From: Syncephalastrum monosporum B8922
Lineage: Eukaryota; Mucoromycota; Mucoromycetes; Mucorales; Syncephalastraceae
DNA length: 64,000 nucleotides
Assembly (NCBI GenBank): GCA_000697355.1
Contig: JNEN01000922.1
Coordinates: 124,001 to 188,000, forward strand
Direction of reading: 5' to 3'
Below the pieces are notes generated by a model that saw only the letters and a program-made list of their open reading frames with translations, did no database searches and was not told the origin of the DNA. A program made the translations under genes and the position numbers. Shown here piece after piece: positions 34,567 to 46,066 of this stretch. The stretch's first letter is position 1, and the number at the start of each line of letters is the position of its first letter.

Positions 34567-36090
34567 TCAAGCCTTGGAAGACAGAGCAGTGATGCCAGGG
34601 AGCTCCTTGCCCTCGAGCAGCTCCAGGGAAGCACCACCACCGGTCGAGATGTGGGAGATCTTGCCCTCAGCACCGAATTGAATGGCAGCCGTGGCGGTGT
34701 CACCACCACCAATGATGGTGGTGGCACCCTTCTCGGTGGCCTCAACGACGGCAGCGACGGCAGACTTGGTGCCGGTAGCGAACTTCTCAAATTCAAACAC
34801 ACCGCAGGGGCCGTTGAACAGGACAGTCTTGGCCTTGAGGATCTCCTCGCGGAAGATCTTGCTCGACTCTTCACCACAGTCCAGACCCATGAATTCGTCA
34901 GGGATACCGCTGGCGTCAGTGGCGTGGCCCACCTCAGCGTTAGGGCTGAACTCGCTGGCAGTCACGTAATCGACGGGGAAGATGAGCTTGACGTTCTTGG
35001 CCTTAGCCTGCTCGACAATCTTGCCAACGAGCTCGGCGCCAGGCTCGTCAAAGAGCGATTTGCCGATCTAAGTTACCCCAAAACAGGTCACTGTGAGACA
35101 CGACCTCTTCCCAAACCGACGCATGATCATCCTTACCTTGACGTTCTCGAGGGTCTTCTTGAAGGTGAAGGCCATACCACCACCAATGATGAGGGCGTTG
35201 ACCTTGTCAAGCATGCTCTCGATCAGCTTGATCTTATCGGACACCTTGGAACTATACAAAACAACTCAGCTTCATTGTACTTTTTTTTTGTTCGTTGTTG
35301 GACTTACCCGCCGAGGATAGCAAGGAAGGGGCGCTCAGGACTCTCGAGGACCTTAGCAAAGTACTCGAGCTCCTTCTGCATAAGGAAACCGGCGGCGCGC
35401 TGGGGCAGCTCAACACCGACCATGGAGGAATGAGCACGATGAGCAGTGCCGAACGCGTCGTTGACGTACACGTCAGCGAGCGAGGTCAAGCTAGCGCGGA
35501 ACTTCTTGACAGCCTCGGGGTCAGCCTTGGTCTTCTTGCCCTCAGCATCCTTGGCAGAGCCCTCCTCCTCGATGTGGTAACGCAGGTTCTCGAGCAGGAT
35601 GACCTCGCCACCCTGGGAAGCCTGGCAGGTCTTCTCGACCTCCTCACCAACACAGTCGTTGAGGAATTTGACGGGCTTACCGAGCAGCTTCTCAACCTCC
35701 TTGGCAACAGGAGCCAGGGAGTACTTGGCCTGGACCTCACCGTTGGGGCGACCCAGGTGGGACATCAAGATGACGCTCTTGGCACCTTGCTCCAGAGCAT
35801 ACTTGACGGTAGGCAGAGCCTGGACGATACGGTTGTTGTTGCTGACAACACCATCCTTGAGGGGGACGTTGAAATCAACACTATAGTGGTGTCTGCGTCA
35901 GCTATTTTCGCTCGCTTTTTCCATTATTTTCCATAACCGCGACCACTCACACCCGTATACACTGGTGGTACTCATGACGCAGTATGTGTGGTGCGGGGAG
36001 AGAGAATGGTCTTTGCTTTGCTTACCGGATGAGGACACGCTTGTCCTTGAGCTCGACGTCGCGGATAGAAAGCTTGCTCGACAGAGACAT
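34567..36090 (-). CDS. PGK1: Phosphoglycerate kinase
   Basis: The glycolytic enzyme transfers phosphate from 1,3-bisphosphoglycerate to ADP in the cytosol. Exons (reading down) 36090-36026, 35880-35308, 35251-35137 and 35067-34567 give 417 aa, the normal length. Motifs: [75 protein letters not shown] and [13 protein letters not shown]. Substrate and nucleotide sites are all intact. Codon use is strongly C-biased, as for eL6, so expression is probably high. Its C-ending codons leave a long antisense open frame that is not a gene. Confidence 0.97.
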
Positions 36091-36154
36091 GGTTACGGGG
36101 AAAGAAAAATATAGAGAAAAAAAGGGCGCTTGGTTCTTGCGTAACGCGTCTCAT

Positions 36155-36163
36155 TTATATAGG
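36155..36163 (-). promoter_or_regulatory. TATA box of PGK
   Basis: On the minus strand TATATAAAT lies about 65 bases upstream of the PGK ATG. Confidence 0.5.
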
Positions 36164-37404
36164 TATGGTCTGCCTCACAGTCACCACACCACCGATCTCA
36201 TATGCCCGCCTTTACACTTTCAGCATACTCGAAATGTTTCAGCTTTTTTTGCTTCTTTCTTCCCACCTAGCCTGTTGAATGACATATCGGCCAAGGATTA
36301 TCTGGACATGACATCCACGGTTAAGGAATTACCGAGGACTGTGATCTCTCAGGCACATTATTTTTCTTTTTTGGTCGAGAATTTTCTCTCTGGCACAAAA
36401 ACGCACGTGCTTTCAAAAGCAACGTCGTCATCGAACCCGGCCCCACTCCGGGGTAGGGTTTTCCGATCCGCCCGGTCTGCTCCTACACTTCGCTGACTTA
36501 TACAAAGGATTGTCTTCTTTTGCTTCCTTTACGTTCAAAGGGCATCAACAGGCTCAAGAGCAGCAAAACCAGTCATAGATATGCTGGCTTTTGATTTTTT
36601 CTCCCCAACAGATGATGCTGATAAGATTACGCTGACTTTGAAGAGAAGATCATCCATTCAACATGCGTCCTCTTCTGGTTCACTGGGTTTATGCGACTCA
36701 TATCCGACCAAAGGGAGGCCACGGAACGCGTACGACGTGAGCGCCGTAGGAGATGAATCTGAGGAGGAGGTTGGTGGGCAAAAGTGGATCAATTCTGGCT
36801 TATGACCACTGTTCTTTTCACTTGCCTTTCCTCCACCCCAACACAACAAGATAAATCACCAACGGATGTCCAAATATGATATCGGGATTAGAGTGCACTA
36901 CTTCGATACTGCCGCCTAAACATACACTTCTACTGCAAAGCTACATTACGATGCAGTAGGTCTTACTGAATACTTCTCCTAAACGAGTATGCCCGAATAA
37001 ACATGGACATGTCTGAGCTATTGCTTGGAGAAAACCATCATACGATTATAAACTCGCGCGTCTGTAAAAAGTTATATCATTCTGGATCATTCTGTACGCG
37101 CATGCATCTTTCGTTGTAGGTATACTATGGTAACCGATCCTTTTTGGTGGTGACTATCGAAATGCGTGCCAGTATATTCAAAGTGTATGAGGCCAGATGT
37201 CGTGACAGATAAGCAACAGAGTTATACGTGAATTGCAAGTGGCGCTGGAGCTATTTAAGGATCGTAGGCAGGATGATATGAGAGTGTCCACGGGGAATAT
37301 GGTTTGCATGAAAAATGCCAAGCGTCGGTCCGTACAACAGACTGCTATTTTTCCTTCCCTTTCCAAACCATACAAACGCCAGCACTACTTTTACCACTGC
37401 ATTA
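36164..37404. other. Intergenic; weak candidate small ORF
   Basis: Two neighbouring plus-strand ORFs could be a small gene: one from an ATG at 36308 to 36496 (62 codons), and one at 36581-36805 (74 codons; basic then acidic, ending WINSGL). I find no splice join that links them convincingly and no family match. Otherwise nothing is seen. Confidence 0.3.
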
Positions 37405-40184
37405 ATGGACGGCGAGATTCCTACACCACCCGTGGATCCGGGTGAAGCAGCCGGGGGCAACTACGTCCCAGTTATCCTAGGCACCATTTCACTCTTTGGC
37501 CTGGTGGTCGGTCTTGTCTCTCACTACAGCAATATTCGCTCGCAGCCCTGGTATGTGTCGACCGTTTGCATCATTGGCTGGTGCTTTCCCTTCTGGATCG
37601 TGCTCCTGCTCCCCATCGACATGGCTTCGGTACGCTTGATTCTGCTCAGTAACCCATCCCACTTATCTTGACTCCATCCCGCTCAGACAATGTACGACAC
37701 ATGCGAAGGAGAATGCAAAGTGCCCTTCGCCCACGTATCACAGTCTTTCCTTTATGTTGCGTGGCGGACACTGTACTGGACCTCATTCTGCTTGACTTGG
37801 TATCACTCAAACCATGCGTTTTTAGCGCTCCAAACCATAGCAAGCGTGAATGACTGATTGATGAATCCAGGATGATGATACCTATGATGCAAGCCTATGT
37901 CAACACAGGCGACTTCACCTTCACGCGCCGCCTCAAGTCAGCAGCCCAGGTCAACCTTCGTTTCTACTCTATTTACGTCGTCATCGGCATCGTCGGTCTT
38001 GTATACCTCGTCTTTGGTAGCGGATACACCACACGCGACAAGATTCAGGGCTTCGTCATGGCTATGGCGAACAGCTGGGGTTTGTTCCTTGCGATCGTCC
38101 TGATGGGATACGGTCTCGTCGCTGTGCCTCGGCGTCTATGGCTTACCGGAAGCACCCACCGTCACCTGCGTCAACTTTATGCGAATGCCTCGCGTGTCAA
38201 GGAAGAATGCATTGACAGCGAATTAGAATTCGATGAGATCGCCCAGGTAAACTTAGAAGACGACCCATGATACCACGAAAACGACGAGATTCGACTTAAC
38301 GACGAATGCCTTCGCAGACGATGAACGCCATCGCTAACGGATTCCGGCACTCGAGACAAAGCGGTGACATTGTTTTGCGGAAACAAATCGATCAGATGAT
38401 CGAAAAGTTCCCTTTTGTGCTCGATCCTGAGCACAATGAGCGCCAGACCAATATACCCAGAGTAATCACTGAGGAATATCTGGTGAAACTCACAAAGGAT
38501 ATGATCATTGCTGCGCGCATGAAGGATCGCAAACTTGCTTTATGGAAAAACTTGCTCAACGAGGCATTCTATCTGCAAGATATTCTTACCAACAAGAAAA
38601 ACACAGACCATAAGTTCCACTCTACTGTGCGACCCCTGCCCGAAAGCACGCGGTGGACAGAGATCAAGTCGAGCCTCGAATGGTGGTGGGTCTTGCGCAT
38701 CGAACCTGTCCTGCACAAGGCTCTTGCCATTGTCTGCGTTTTGGCCAGTATTTGCATTCTTTGGTCCGAGCTGGTGTTCAACGTCCAAAGCCCTACACTC
38801 TCCATCGTCGCTCTGGGCCTCAAGGCCTGTGGGTTCAACTATGCTGCGGTAGAATTGACCGCTTTCTTCACTCTTACTTTCATGTGCCTCTGTGTCTACA
38901 CGTCGCTCTTCAAGGTCCGGTTCTTTAATCTGTATCTTCTCATTCCCAATCACCACACCGACGAAAACAGTATGCTATGGTTCACTGGCTATCTCTGCAA
39001 GATGATGTAAGCACATGATAGTAAGTAGTTGAGACGATGGCTAATGAACAAACAGGGCTCCTCTATGTTACAACTACATTAACCTGGCCGGAAACACCAG
39101 CAGCTCCACCAATTCTGTGTTCAATCAAGTAAGTGAAAAGCATCATGTCAAGCCATACCATGCTTAACGAGACGATTTGTCAGTTTATGGGACACGCTGA
39201 TCTGATCCCGTTCTTGGGAACGACCTTTATTGACTGGTTCCCCGTTGTGATTTTGATCCCCGCGCTTGCACAGGTCTTCAACATACAAGGCCGTTGTCTG
39301 GGGCTTTGCGGCGTCAAGGACCCATACCAAGGCGATGATGAAGCAGATATCGAAAACAATGATGGAGCACTGAGCGTTTCTGCCGAAATCGCAGACGGCA
39401 AGGCACTCGTAACAGAGGGTAAGCGGAACATAAACGATGGGTACCGTGATCAGGATATCTCACACCTGCTTGTAGAACGCCTCATACTTGAACGCAGTCT
39501 TAATCCCGATCTCGGGGCACAGCGAGGTCTTATGGATCGAGCACGCAGTGCATTGAATGTAAGTTCAGAATTCGATTATGCACACGATCTATCGGCTCAT
39601 ACGCGTTCTAGTCTTACACATCCAAATACAACCGAGGATCGCGCCCCAATAGCGTCCATAGCGCACGTTCCCTCAATGCATACCCATCTTCGGCCAGCGC
39701 TCTGGCATCCACCCGGAGGCAAGAGCGCGATCGCCGGGTCGATGAAATATTATCAGGCCGTACCAGCACTCCAACGCAATCGAGAGATATGAACAGACAC
39801 GAGGATGACGACGCAAATGAACCTGGCGAAGGGACAGGTTTTCTCTCCTTTGGTGATGCATTCCGCAACCGTTTAGGAGGCTTGTTCTCATCCAACACCC
39901 ATAGTCAGACGAGCGAGGATAACTCGGCCAACCAATTAAGCCGATCACCATCACCCACCGGCTCCAATATTGATGCGCAGCCACTTGTCGAGTCAAGGAA
40001 AACTGGTCGTGTTTTGGGACGTCCACCTTCCTTTCAATCCTCCACAGCCGCCACGCGCTCTCGCTCGCCATCCCCGAACCGCTTCACCGTTGCAGCAGCA
40101 TCTCGGAGTCAGCATGGTGCATCGCCCTTTGCCAGGTTGGATGATAGACCAAAGAACAATAACAACATTTTCGGGGATATTTAA
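37405..40184 (+). CDS. LMBR1 domain-containing membrane protein, LMBD2-like
   Basis: A multi-pass membrane protein of the LMBR1 family, of unknown molecular activity (animal LMBD2 is linked to GPCR signalling). Seven exons, 37405-37629, 37687-37799, 37871-38246, 38318-39006, 39056-39128, 39184-39558 and 39612-40184, give 807 aa. About nine hydrophobic segments are seen, five before a large central hydrophilic loop (about residues 240-390) and four after it. Recognisable blocks are WCFPFWIVLLLPIDMAS, WRTLYWTSFCLTW, SWGLFLAIVLMGYGLVAVPR, then MLWFTGYLCKMAPLCYNYINL and FIDWFPVVILIPA. The cytosolic tail is Ser/Arg-rich with GFLSFGDAFRNRLGGLF. Confidence 0.88.
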
Positions 40185-41015
40185 TATCGTGACAAAAAAT
40201 TATATATGTAATACCAAGAGGAAGTTATCAATAATACTTTAGTTTTTTCTATACTTTATCCAGTAAAAAGCGGCAGCGTGACTATAAGGAAGCTGAAAAC
40301 GCATACACATATATCTCGGACTCCCGTCTGATCCTTAATACATGGTGACGGATCTACATGATTTAGAAGCGACAGATATATATAAAACACACCATAGAAC
40401 TTGTCAGTTAGGCGAAAGGATGTTTCTTATATGTGTTACTTCGAATATCATTCATCAATGTCCTTTAGTTTATTATGACAATGACAGCCTGGAGAGATAC
40501 TGTGTCCATGGTGGCTACATATATTACTCACATACTGTATACCCATTTGTTGACAAGAAGCAGCGGCCATAAGGGGAAATAAGAGCGCCGCGAAACGTTG
40601 CTTCTCGTTCGACTTGAGATCACATCTGCCAAGACGGATATATCGCACTGCAGTAAAAGCTAATGGAGGAGAATATATAGGGTGGTTATTGGTGCGTGCC
40701 ATATACAGTACCAGGTACCACAAGAGTTCAATCGATCGAGTCACATATGTACTTTATATCTCATTCTTTCATTGATGATGGCACCTCGCACTCACATGAA
40801 TTATGTATTAGTTTTCGAGTGCAGCGGCCAGTATGCCTGGCATCAAAAATTTTCGACATTCCTGCATGTCGACTGACTCGTTAAAAAAGACCAAGTGCCA
40901 GTGGCGTATTTGATTCCAGCATAAAAGGATGATGATAAACGAAATAGGTATTTTTATTTTTATAGTGTACTGATGAGAATGAGTGTAAAGTGCTAAGAGA
41001 AATGCAAATTTAATT
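40185..41015. other. Intergenic, nothing recognised
   Basis: AT-rich, 830 bases between the convergent ends of two genes. Only short ORFs. Confidence 0.5.
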
Positions 41016-42009
41016 TTATCCCTGGCCAAACACAGAACCAAATAACTTGGCTGCCTTCCCTGGGGCTCGTCCACCTCCACCTCCACCTGTCAGCATGGGG
41101 TCGGTACCGCGAACAACAAACTGGTTTTCATGCGCCGGAAGACAGGCCACCTCGAGCGGCTCAGGCCGACCCATCATGGAGCGATAGTAGCACGCCGAGC
41201 CTTGAATGGGCATGACAAACACCGTTCCTGGTAACTTATTCTCATTGTCAATGATGACAGTACCGCCACGCCCGCTATCAGCGGCCTGTTGCAGCTTGCG
41301 CTGGTTGCTAAGACTGAAGGGAGCCCACACCACAGATCCGCCTTCTTCGTTCATCTCTTGGCCGGGGTGCCGCGCTAAGGGTCGATAACACCACAGGAAA
41401 GGAAGGTTGCCGAGCTCATTAGCTTTACGGGACAGTTTGCGACTGGGAGCACGTCGCAGTGACATGTTCTGGAACGCGTCCTCGAGGGGTACCATGTTGT
41501 TCTGATCCCACATGTCGGGCGCTTGTCTGTTACCTCCGCCAAACAGGTTGCCGAACCAGGACTGGTTTCGCCGTAACATGGGTGGCCCAGGCGGTGGGCC
41601 CATCATACCACCCCGCAAAGCAAGAGGTCCTGCAGGTCCTCCAGGTCCTCCAGGCATGCCGCCGCCTGGCCCGCCGCCGGCGGGACTGGCTTGAGCCGAT
41701 GTCTCTGCATGTGGTTCACCGCCTTGCTGGGATGCTTCGTTTTGCCCTGATGCTGCTGCTACTGCCGCTTCTTCGGCTGCTGCTGCGGCCGCAGGTCCTC
41801 CTGCGGACTGGGGTGGCATGCTCATGGATTGCGAGTGAGGAGGCATGCCCATGCCCATGCCCATGCCCATACCCATGCCCATACCCATACCCATAGGACC
41901 ATGCATGGGCGGCATCATCATAGGCGGCATGGGCGGCATCATACCAGGGCCAAATCCCCCAAAGGGCATGCCAGGCATGAAAGGAGGTCCCTGTGGTTGA
42001 GATTGTGGC

Positions 42010-42050
<41 letters not shown>

Positions 42051-43310
42051 TTGCTGTTGTTGGGGTTGCTGCAATCCTGGATTGGGTCCAGAGTTGGAGA
42101 CATCAAAAAAGGATGCTGGCATCCAGGGCATATTCTGGTTATGAGGAGCTGCGACATCATCTGAACCAGCTGCTTCCGGTGCATGTGCTGGCAATCCGTT
42201 CTGCATACTGGGAGACATCATTTCGCGCGGTCCAGCTTCAAAGACAGAGTGACGTCGGCCAAGGGCTGTGTTCATGGGTATCATGGGCATGGGCGGTCTG
42301 GGCGGCATCATGCCGGCCATCATACCCGGTGGTGGGCCCATGGGCTGATGCGGTGGAACATGTATTGACCGTCGTCGCATGGGCATCATGGGTCCGGCAC
42401 CAGCTGCTGCCGCGGCAGCAGCTGCAGCAGCCATGGCTTGAGGTGGCATACCGAACGGATCTGGCTCATCGTCTATTTGTGACAAGGCATCGTGGAAAAG
42501 CTCATCTTCGACTGGGGAACCAGGCGCGCTCATGGCCTGGCGGCGTAACGCAGAAGGACGACGGCCGAGACCTTTGGAGGCCGATGATAGGGAGTTCCGC
42601 CGGGAGGGTACCCTGCCAAGCGAGCGACGGCGCGTGACTGACGACCGGCGCCGAGGTGGCATCATGTCATCTCCTTCATCGAACCACATGGGTGGCGGTG
42701 GCGGCGGAGGCGGTGGAATCATGGGAGGCGGTGGTGGTGGTGGTGGTCGCGCCAGAGAAGGACGACGTGTTGGCATGGATCGGCTCCGCTTGAGACCGCC
42801 CGGAGGCAGAAATGGTCGTGGGGGTACAAACATTTCGTCTTCCTCCTCTTGATCGTCCATGTACGGCGGCATGGGCGGGAAAGGCAAAGGGCCCAAAAAG
42901 GGCGGCAACATGCGTCCTTCTTCGGCCATAAGGCGCTCTTCCTCGAGAGCCATCATCTCGAGCTCCTGTTCTGTCATAGGCGGAAACATGGACATTGGTG
43001 GGAGAGGTGGGAAACCACCAAAGCCAAAGGGAGGCGGGGGGTACATATGTGGCGGTGGCCAAAGCGCGGCTTCCTGTTCTTCCGCCGCAGCTGCCTCGCG
43101 CCATGCTTCTTCCTCTTCTTCTTGTTGTCGCTCCATGTCTTCCTGACGCCTTCGCGAGCTGCGCCGCCGTACAGGGCGGGATGAATGTCGACTGCTACTT
43201 CGCCGGCTGTGCCCTGACCTTCGGCTGCTGTGTCGTCGCTGTGACTGTGATGGCGGTGCTCCGTAGTAATCCTCCTCACCGCCATTGTAATACACTTCGC
43301 GTTCTTCCAT
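41016..43310 (-). CDS. Large Pro/Met/Gln-rich orphan with conserved-looking C-terminal domain
   Basis: An uninterrupted 764-aa ORF in an otherwise intron-rich window. The N-terminal part is Arg/Ser-rich, then Pro/Met-rich with acidic clusters. The middle has basic RRxS motifs suited to kinases, a polyA run, polyQ (about 17 Q) and a GM repeat. The last ~160 residues look like a folded domain: LPFLWCYRPL, SVVWAPFSLSNQRKLQQA, GGTVIIDNENKLPGTVFVMP, then ACYYRSMMGRPEPLEVACLP. Its order (W-[FC]YR, W-x-PFS, L..A, then V..D and a YY...GRP block) recalls WWE-like modules next to DDHD phospholipases, but I hold that loosely. The function is unknown. Such low-complexity proteins often form assemblies or bind RNA, which is inference only. 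Confidence 0.75.
41844..41896. repeat. (CCCATG)n coding hexanucleotide repeat
   Basis: Nearly perfect CCCATG/CCCATA units encode an alternating Gly-Met run on the minus strand inside the Pro/Met-rich gene. Confidence 0.9.
42008..42061. repeat. CTG/TTG trinucleotide repeat (polyQ)
   Basis: Mixed CTG and TTG triplets read on the minus strand as about 17 Gln codons (CAG/CAA), so the tract is interrupted and should be less unstable than a pure repeat. Confidence 0.9.
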
Positions 43311-44206
43311 CCTCTCAAGATCCCCTTGTAATAAGGAAAGAGAAACGGAAAAGAAAGAAAAAAAAAGTTTTTTTCTCGGGCTGTTTTGAATTGACCTTTT
43401 CTTGGGAGCTTGTTGTCATGGGGACTAGCGGATTGCCCTGTTTGGCTCACCGGTTGAATCCAGTCCCTCTTGGTCCTTGCAGTGTACGACCATAAAACGA
43501 GTTTTTGTGCAGCGAACAATAAACCTTCCTTCTTGCTTTCATCGGGCTATGTACTTTTATATGAAGAGTTATCTCATGCAAGAAATCACGGTTGTAAATG
43601 ACATATAACCGAAACAGAAACAATGAGACGGGCGTGCCTGAGTTGTTTCAAACAGATTTGAACACACCAAGTCTAATAAATCTAAACCTAACACCACAAT
43701 CAGTATATGAATCATATCTGGCATGTACTTATGGACGCTTGAACTATATAATCTACTCAGATAGAATTAGACAGTGCCATGCGATCCACGGAGGCTACTC
43801 GTCATCTGGGTTCAGCATGACTCCATAGGATGATATTTTTGGGCGCGTACGGTCTAAATTTTTCGGGCAGGGTGCTGCATGATCGGCCAGCCTTGCACTC
43901 CATCATCATAAATTGCTTCTTTTTTCTCTGGTTCCTCATTATTGAATCGGTGCAACGTGGCTGCACGAGCCGACATCGCTCCCATGAACACTAGGTGAAG
44001 AGGACAAGGAATTTTTTCATAGAACTTTGCTCTTGTTGCACAGACTTTGAATATATATATACTGTATGTGTTTGACCCGGTGACTGATCATGTGAGTGCA
44101 CCATGGCCTAAAGGCCCGGAAGGTCGGACCCTCGGAAGATCTCTCGTTTTTGGGTGGGTGTACTTATATCGCTCGGATCACATTGATTGCATTTTATTAG
44201 GGTTCA
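43311..44206. other. Intergenic, nothing recognised
   Basis: About 0.9 kb. A 76-codon plus-strand ORF (43598-43828) has no features. It contains the promoter of the Pro/Met-rich gene and the 3' end of the JMJD5-like gene. Confidence 0.45.
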
Positions 44207-45580
44207 TTAGAACCAGAAACTCACACTGAAGCTTATATCCAGAGAACGAACGTAATGCCACCATTTGGGCTATGTCGTGTCAGACCACAAAAAAGAAGCA
44301 GGTTGCCTGATATTTTTTCTCTTACCGGTATATACAAGACTTCTCCTGGGTTCAAGATGCATTCGACGAAAGGTGCGTCTGCAAATAACGGGTAGTGTTC
44401 TAAATCGGGGTTCTCAACGTCGACCTATCAACGTTTCAGCAAAGGAAAAAGAGACGATGCCTTGTCTCCATATTCACCTGACTCGTGTTGGCCATGATGC
44501 CATCGAGAGGGTAGACGTGCGCACCGGGCGGATAAAGCCGAATGTACTTGCGCCCCACGACCTGTGCGAGGAGGTTGTGATACGGGTCATGATGCAAGGG
44601 GGAGATGGTGTTCTGTGGACCGAACCAAGCGTTGAGGATCAGCTCTTGGTCCGGCGGAGTGTAGACCTCCGTAGGCTCTGGGCTACAGTAGCAGTACTCA
44701 GGAATATCAATGTCGGAAAGAAGACGTGGGATCTGGCTGAAAAGGTCATGTTGTGCGAGATAGGCTGGCTCGGCTTTCAAGACGTAATCGCACACAAACT
44801 CACGAAGACACATCATCTTTTGTTGCCATGCAGCATCCGTATATTTGGATCCGATCTCAACAGGGACGACGCGGTCACCTGCCAGCTTCAGCAGATACTC
44901 CAGCGAGGGCCAGTGCGACCGGGCAGGCCAGTGATCAATGACGCCCTGAGGAAGGATCCGAGGCACGGCGTCGTTTGCAACGGTGTCGGAAAACGCCGTA
45001 AACCCGGGTGGGGCGGACCAACGTGGGACGGCGTGCTTGTCTGCGATGGCTGGGACTGGGGTTGACAAAACGATGGGTGCCGGCAAAGGCCCAACAGGGT
45101 GTCGATCTGATAGCCATGTTTGCAAGGCGTCGAGGATGACGTCCGCATGTGCGCGCCTATTTTCACCAGGTGCACCAGAAACGACAACACCAGTGTCGAC
45201 TATCCTGATAACTTCTCGTACAAGATCATCTGTTGGCGATTGCAGGAATTTCTCAGTTGCTAGAAGCAGAGTTCCGTCCATCAAGAGGCAACGCCAATGT
45301 TGCTCAACTGAGGCATAGGGAAACATGAGGATCGTTTCATTGGCATAGTCAACGATTGCCTGGGCCCCGGCATTCTGGCATCCGTTGCCTATCTTGTTTC
45401 GTACATTCTCAAACAGTGTCACCACGGATGAACCGCACGGCGTCAGATCTGTGGTTCAAGAGAATCAACGGAGACCATTAACAATAAAGTTCGTAGCGTA
45501 CTTTGTTCCCAGTTTGGACTATCCCATATCGCGAGAGTGTCCTTAAACAGATCTTGAAAGAGACGGCTGGCATCAGACAT
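44207..45580 (-). CDS. JmjC-domain protein, KDM8/JMJD5-like
   Basis: A cupin-fold Fe(II)/2-oxoglutarate-dependent oxygenase. In animals the family hydroxylates or processes protein substrates, and its histone demethylase role is debated. Exons (reading down) 45580-45502, 45448-44478, 44424-44326 and 44269-44207 give 403 aa. An N-terminal helical part precedes the JmjC core. The core has PLHHDPYHNLLAQVVGRKYIRLYPP with the iron-binding HxD, and NPGEVLYIP. The last exon's PKWWHYVRSLD gives the distal iron-binding His, followed by SFSVSFWF at the C-terminus as in human KDM8. The final 63-base exon carries the essential His, so a model ending at the previous exon would look inactive. A long antisense ORF here is a shadow. 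Confidence 0.9.
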
Positions 45581-46066
45581 CCAATGTTTATCGCGTTTTA
45601 AGATTGATTTGTGTCAATTTCGTGTCAAGATGCGCGCTGATGCACACAGCGTTGTCTTCAAAAAGTCCGCGTGATCTTTGTAAACTTTTACCCATGAATG
45701 TCTGTGCTCTCTCTTTTCTTGGGCATTATGATCAAAGCATCTATCACTTGATATGCGTTGTCCTGATCGGTCTAAATAGTAGAGAAGAGCCAGTATTTCG
45801 AACTTTCGGACGAAATGAGAATGCATGAGAAAGTAGGTAAATATATAAGGCGTTAGAAGTGCGTTAGGTTGGTCTGCCCCTGCGTTCTTTATATCTTTGA
45901 TCTGATAAAATCGGACTCCCGGCCGCGAAAAAAACAATCATCAAAATCAGATAAAAGAAGCTTGTAATTCGTTCTCCACTCCCCCATATTGTTGGCCAAA
46001 AACATAAACACATCCTTTGTACATAAACCCACCTCTCCATACACTTTATTGTACACATCATATACC
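45581..46066. promoter_or_regulatory. Divergent promoter region, JMJD5-like and LRR genes
   Basis: A 486-base region between two outward-facing starts. It contains ATATATAAGG at about 45841-45850. No other clear element was found. Confidence 0.45.

Noticed and set aside
34489..35433. Long plus-strand open frame (314 codons) opposite PGK
   Set aside because: It is antisense to PGK exons, whose C-ending codon bias removes stops on the other strand. The translation is low-complexity with no family features.
41993..42637. Plus-strand frames rich in Val/Ala/Leu opposite the Pro/Met-rich gene
   Set aside because: They are the complement of polyQ and Gly/Pro repeats and have no independent support.
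44265..45065. Long plus-strand open frame opposite the JMJD5-like gene
   Set aside because: Shadow of the JmjC coding exons on the minus strand, which carry intact catalytic motifs.
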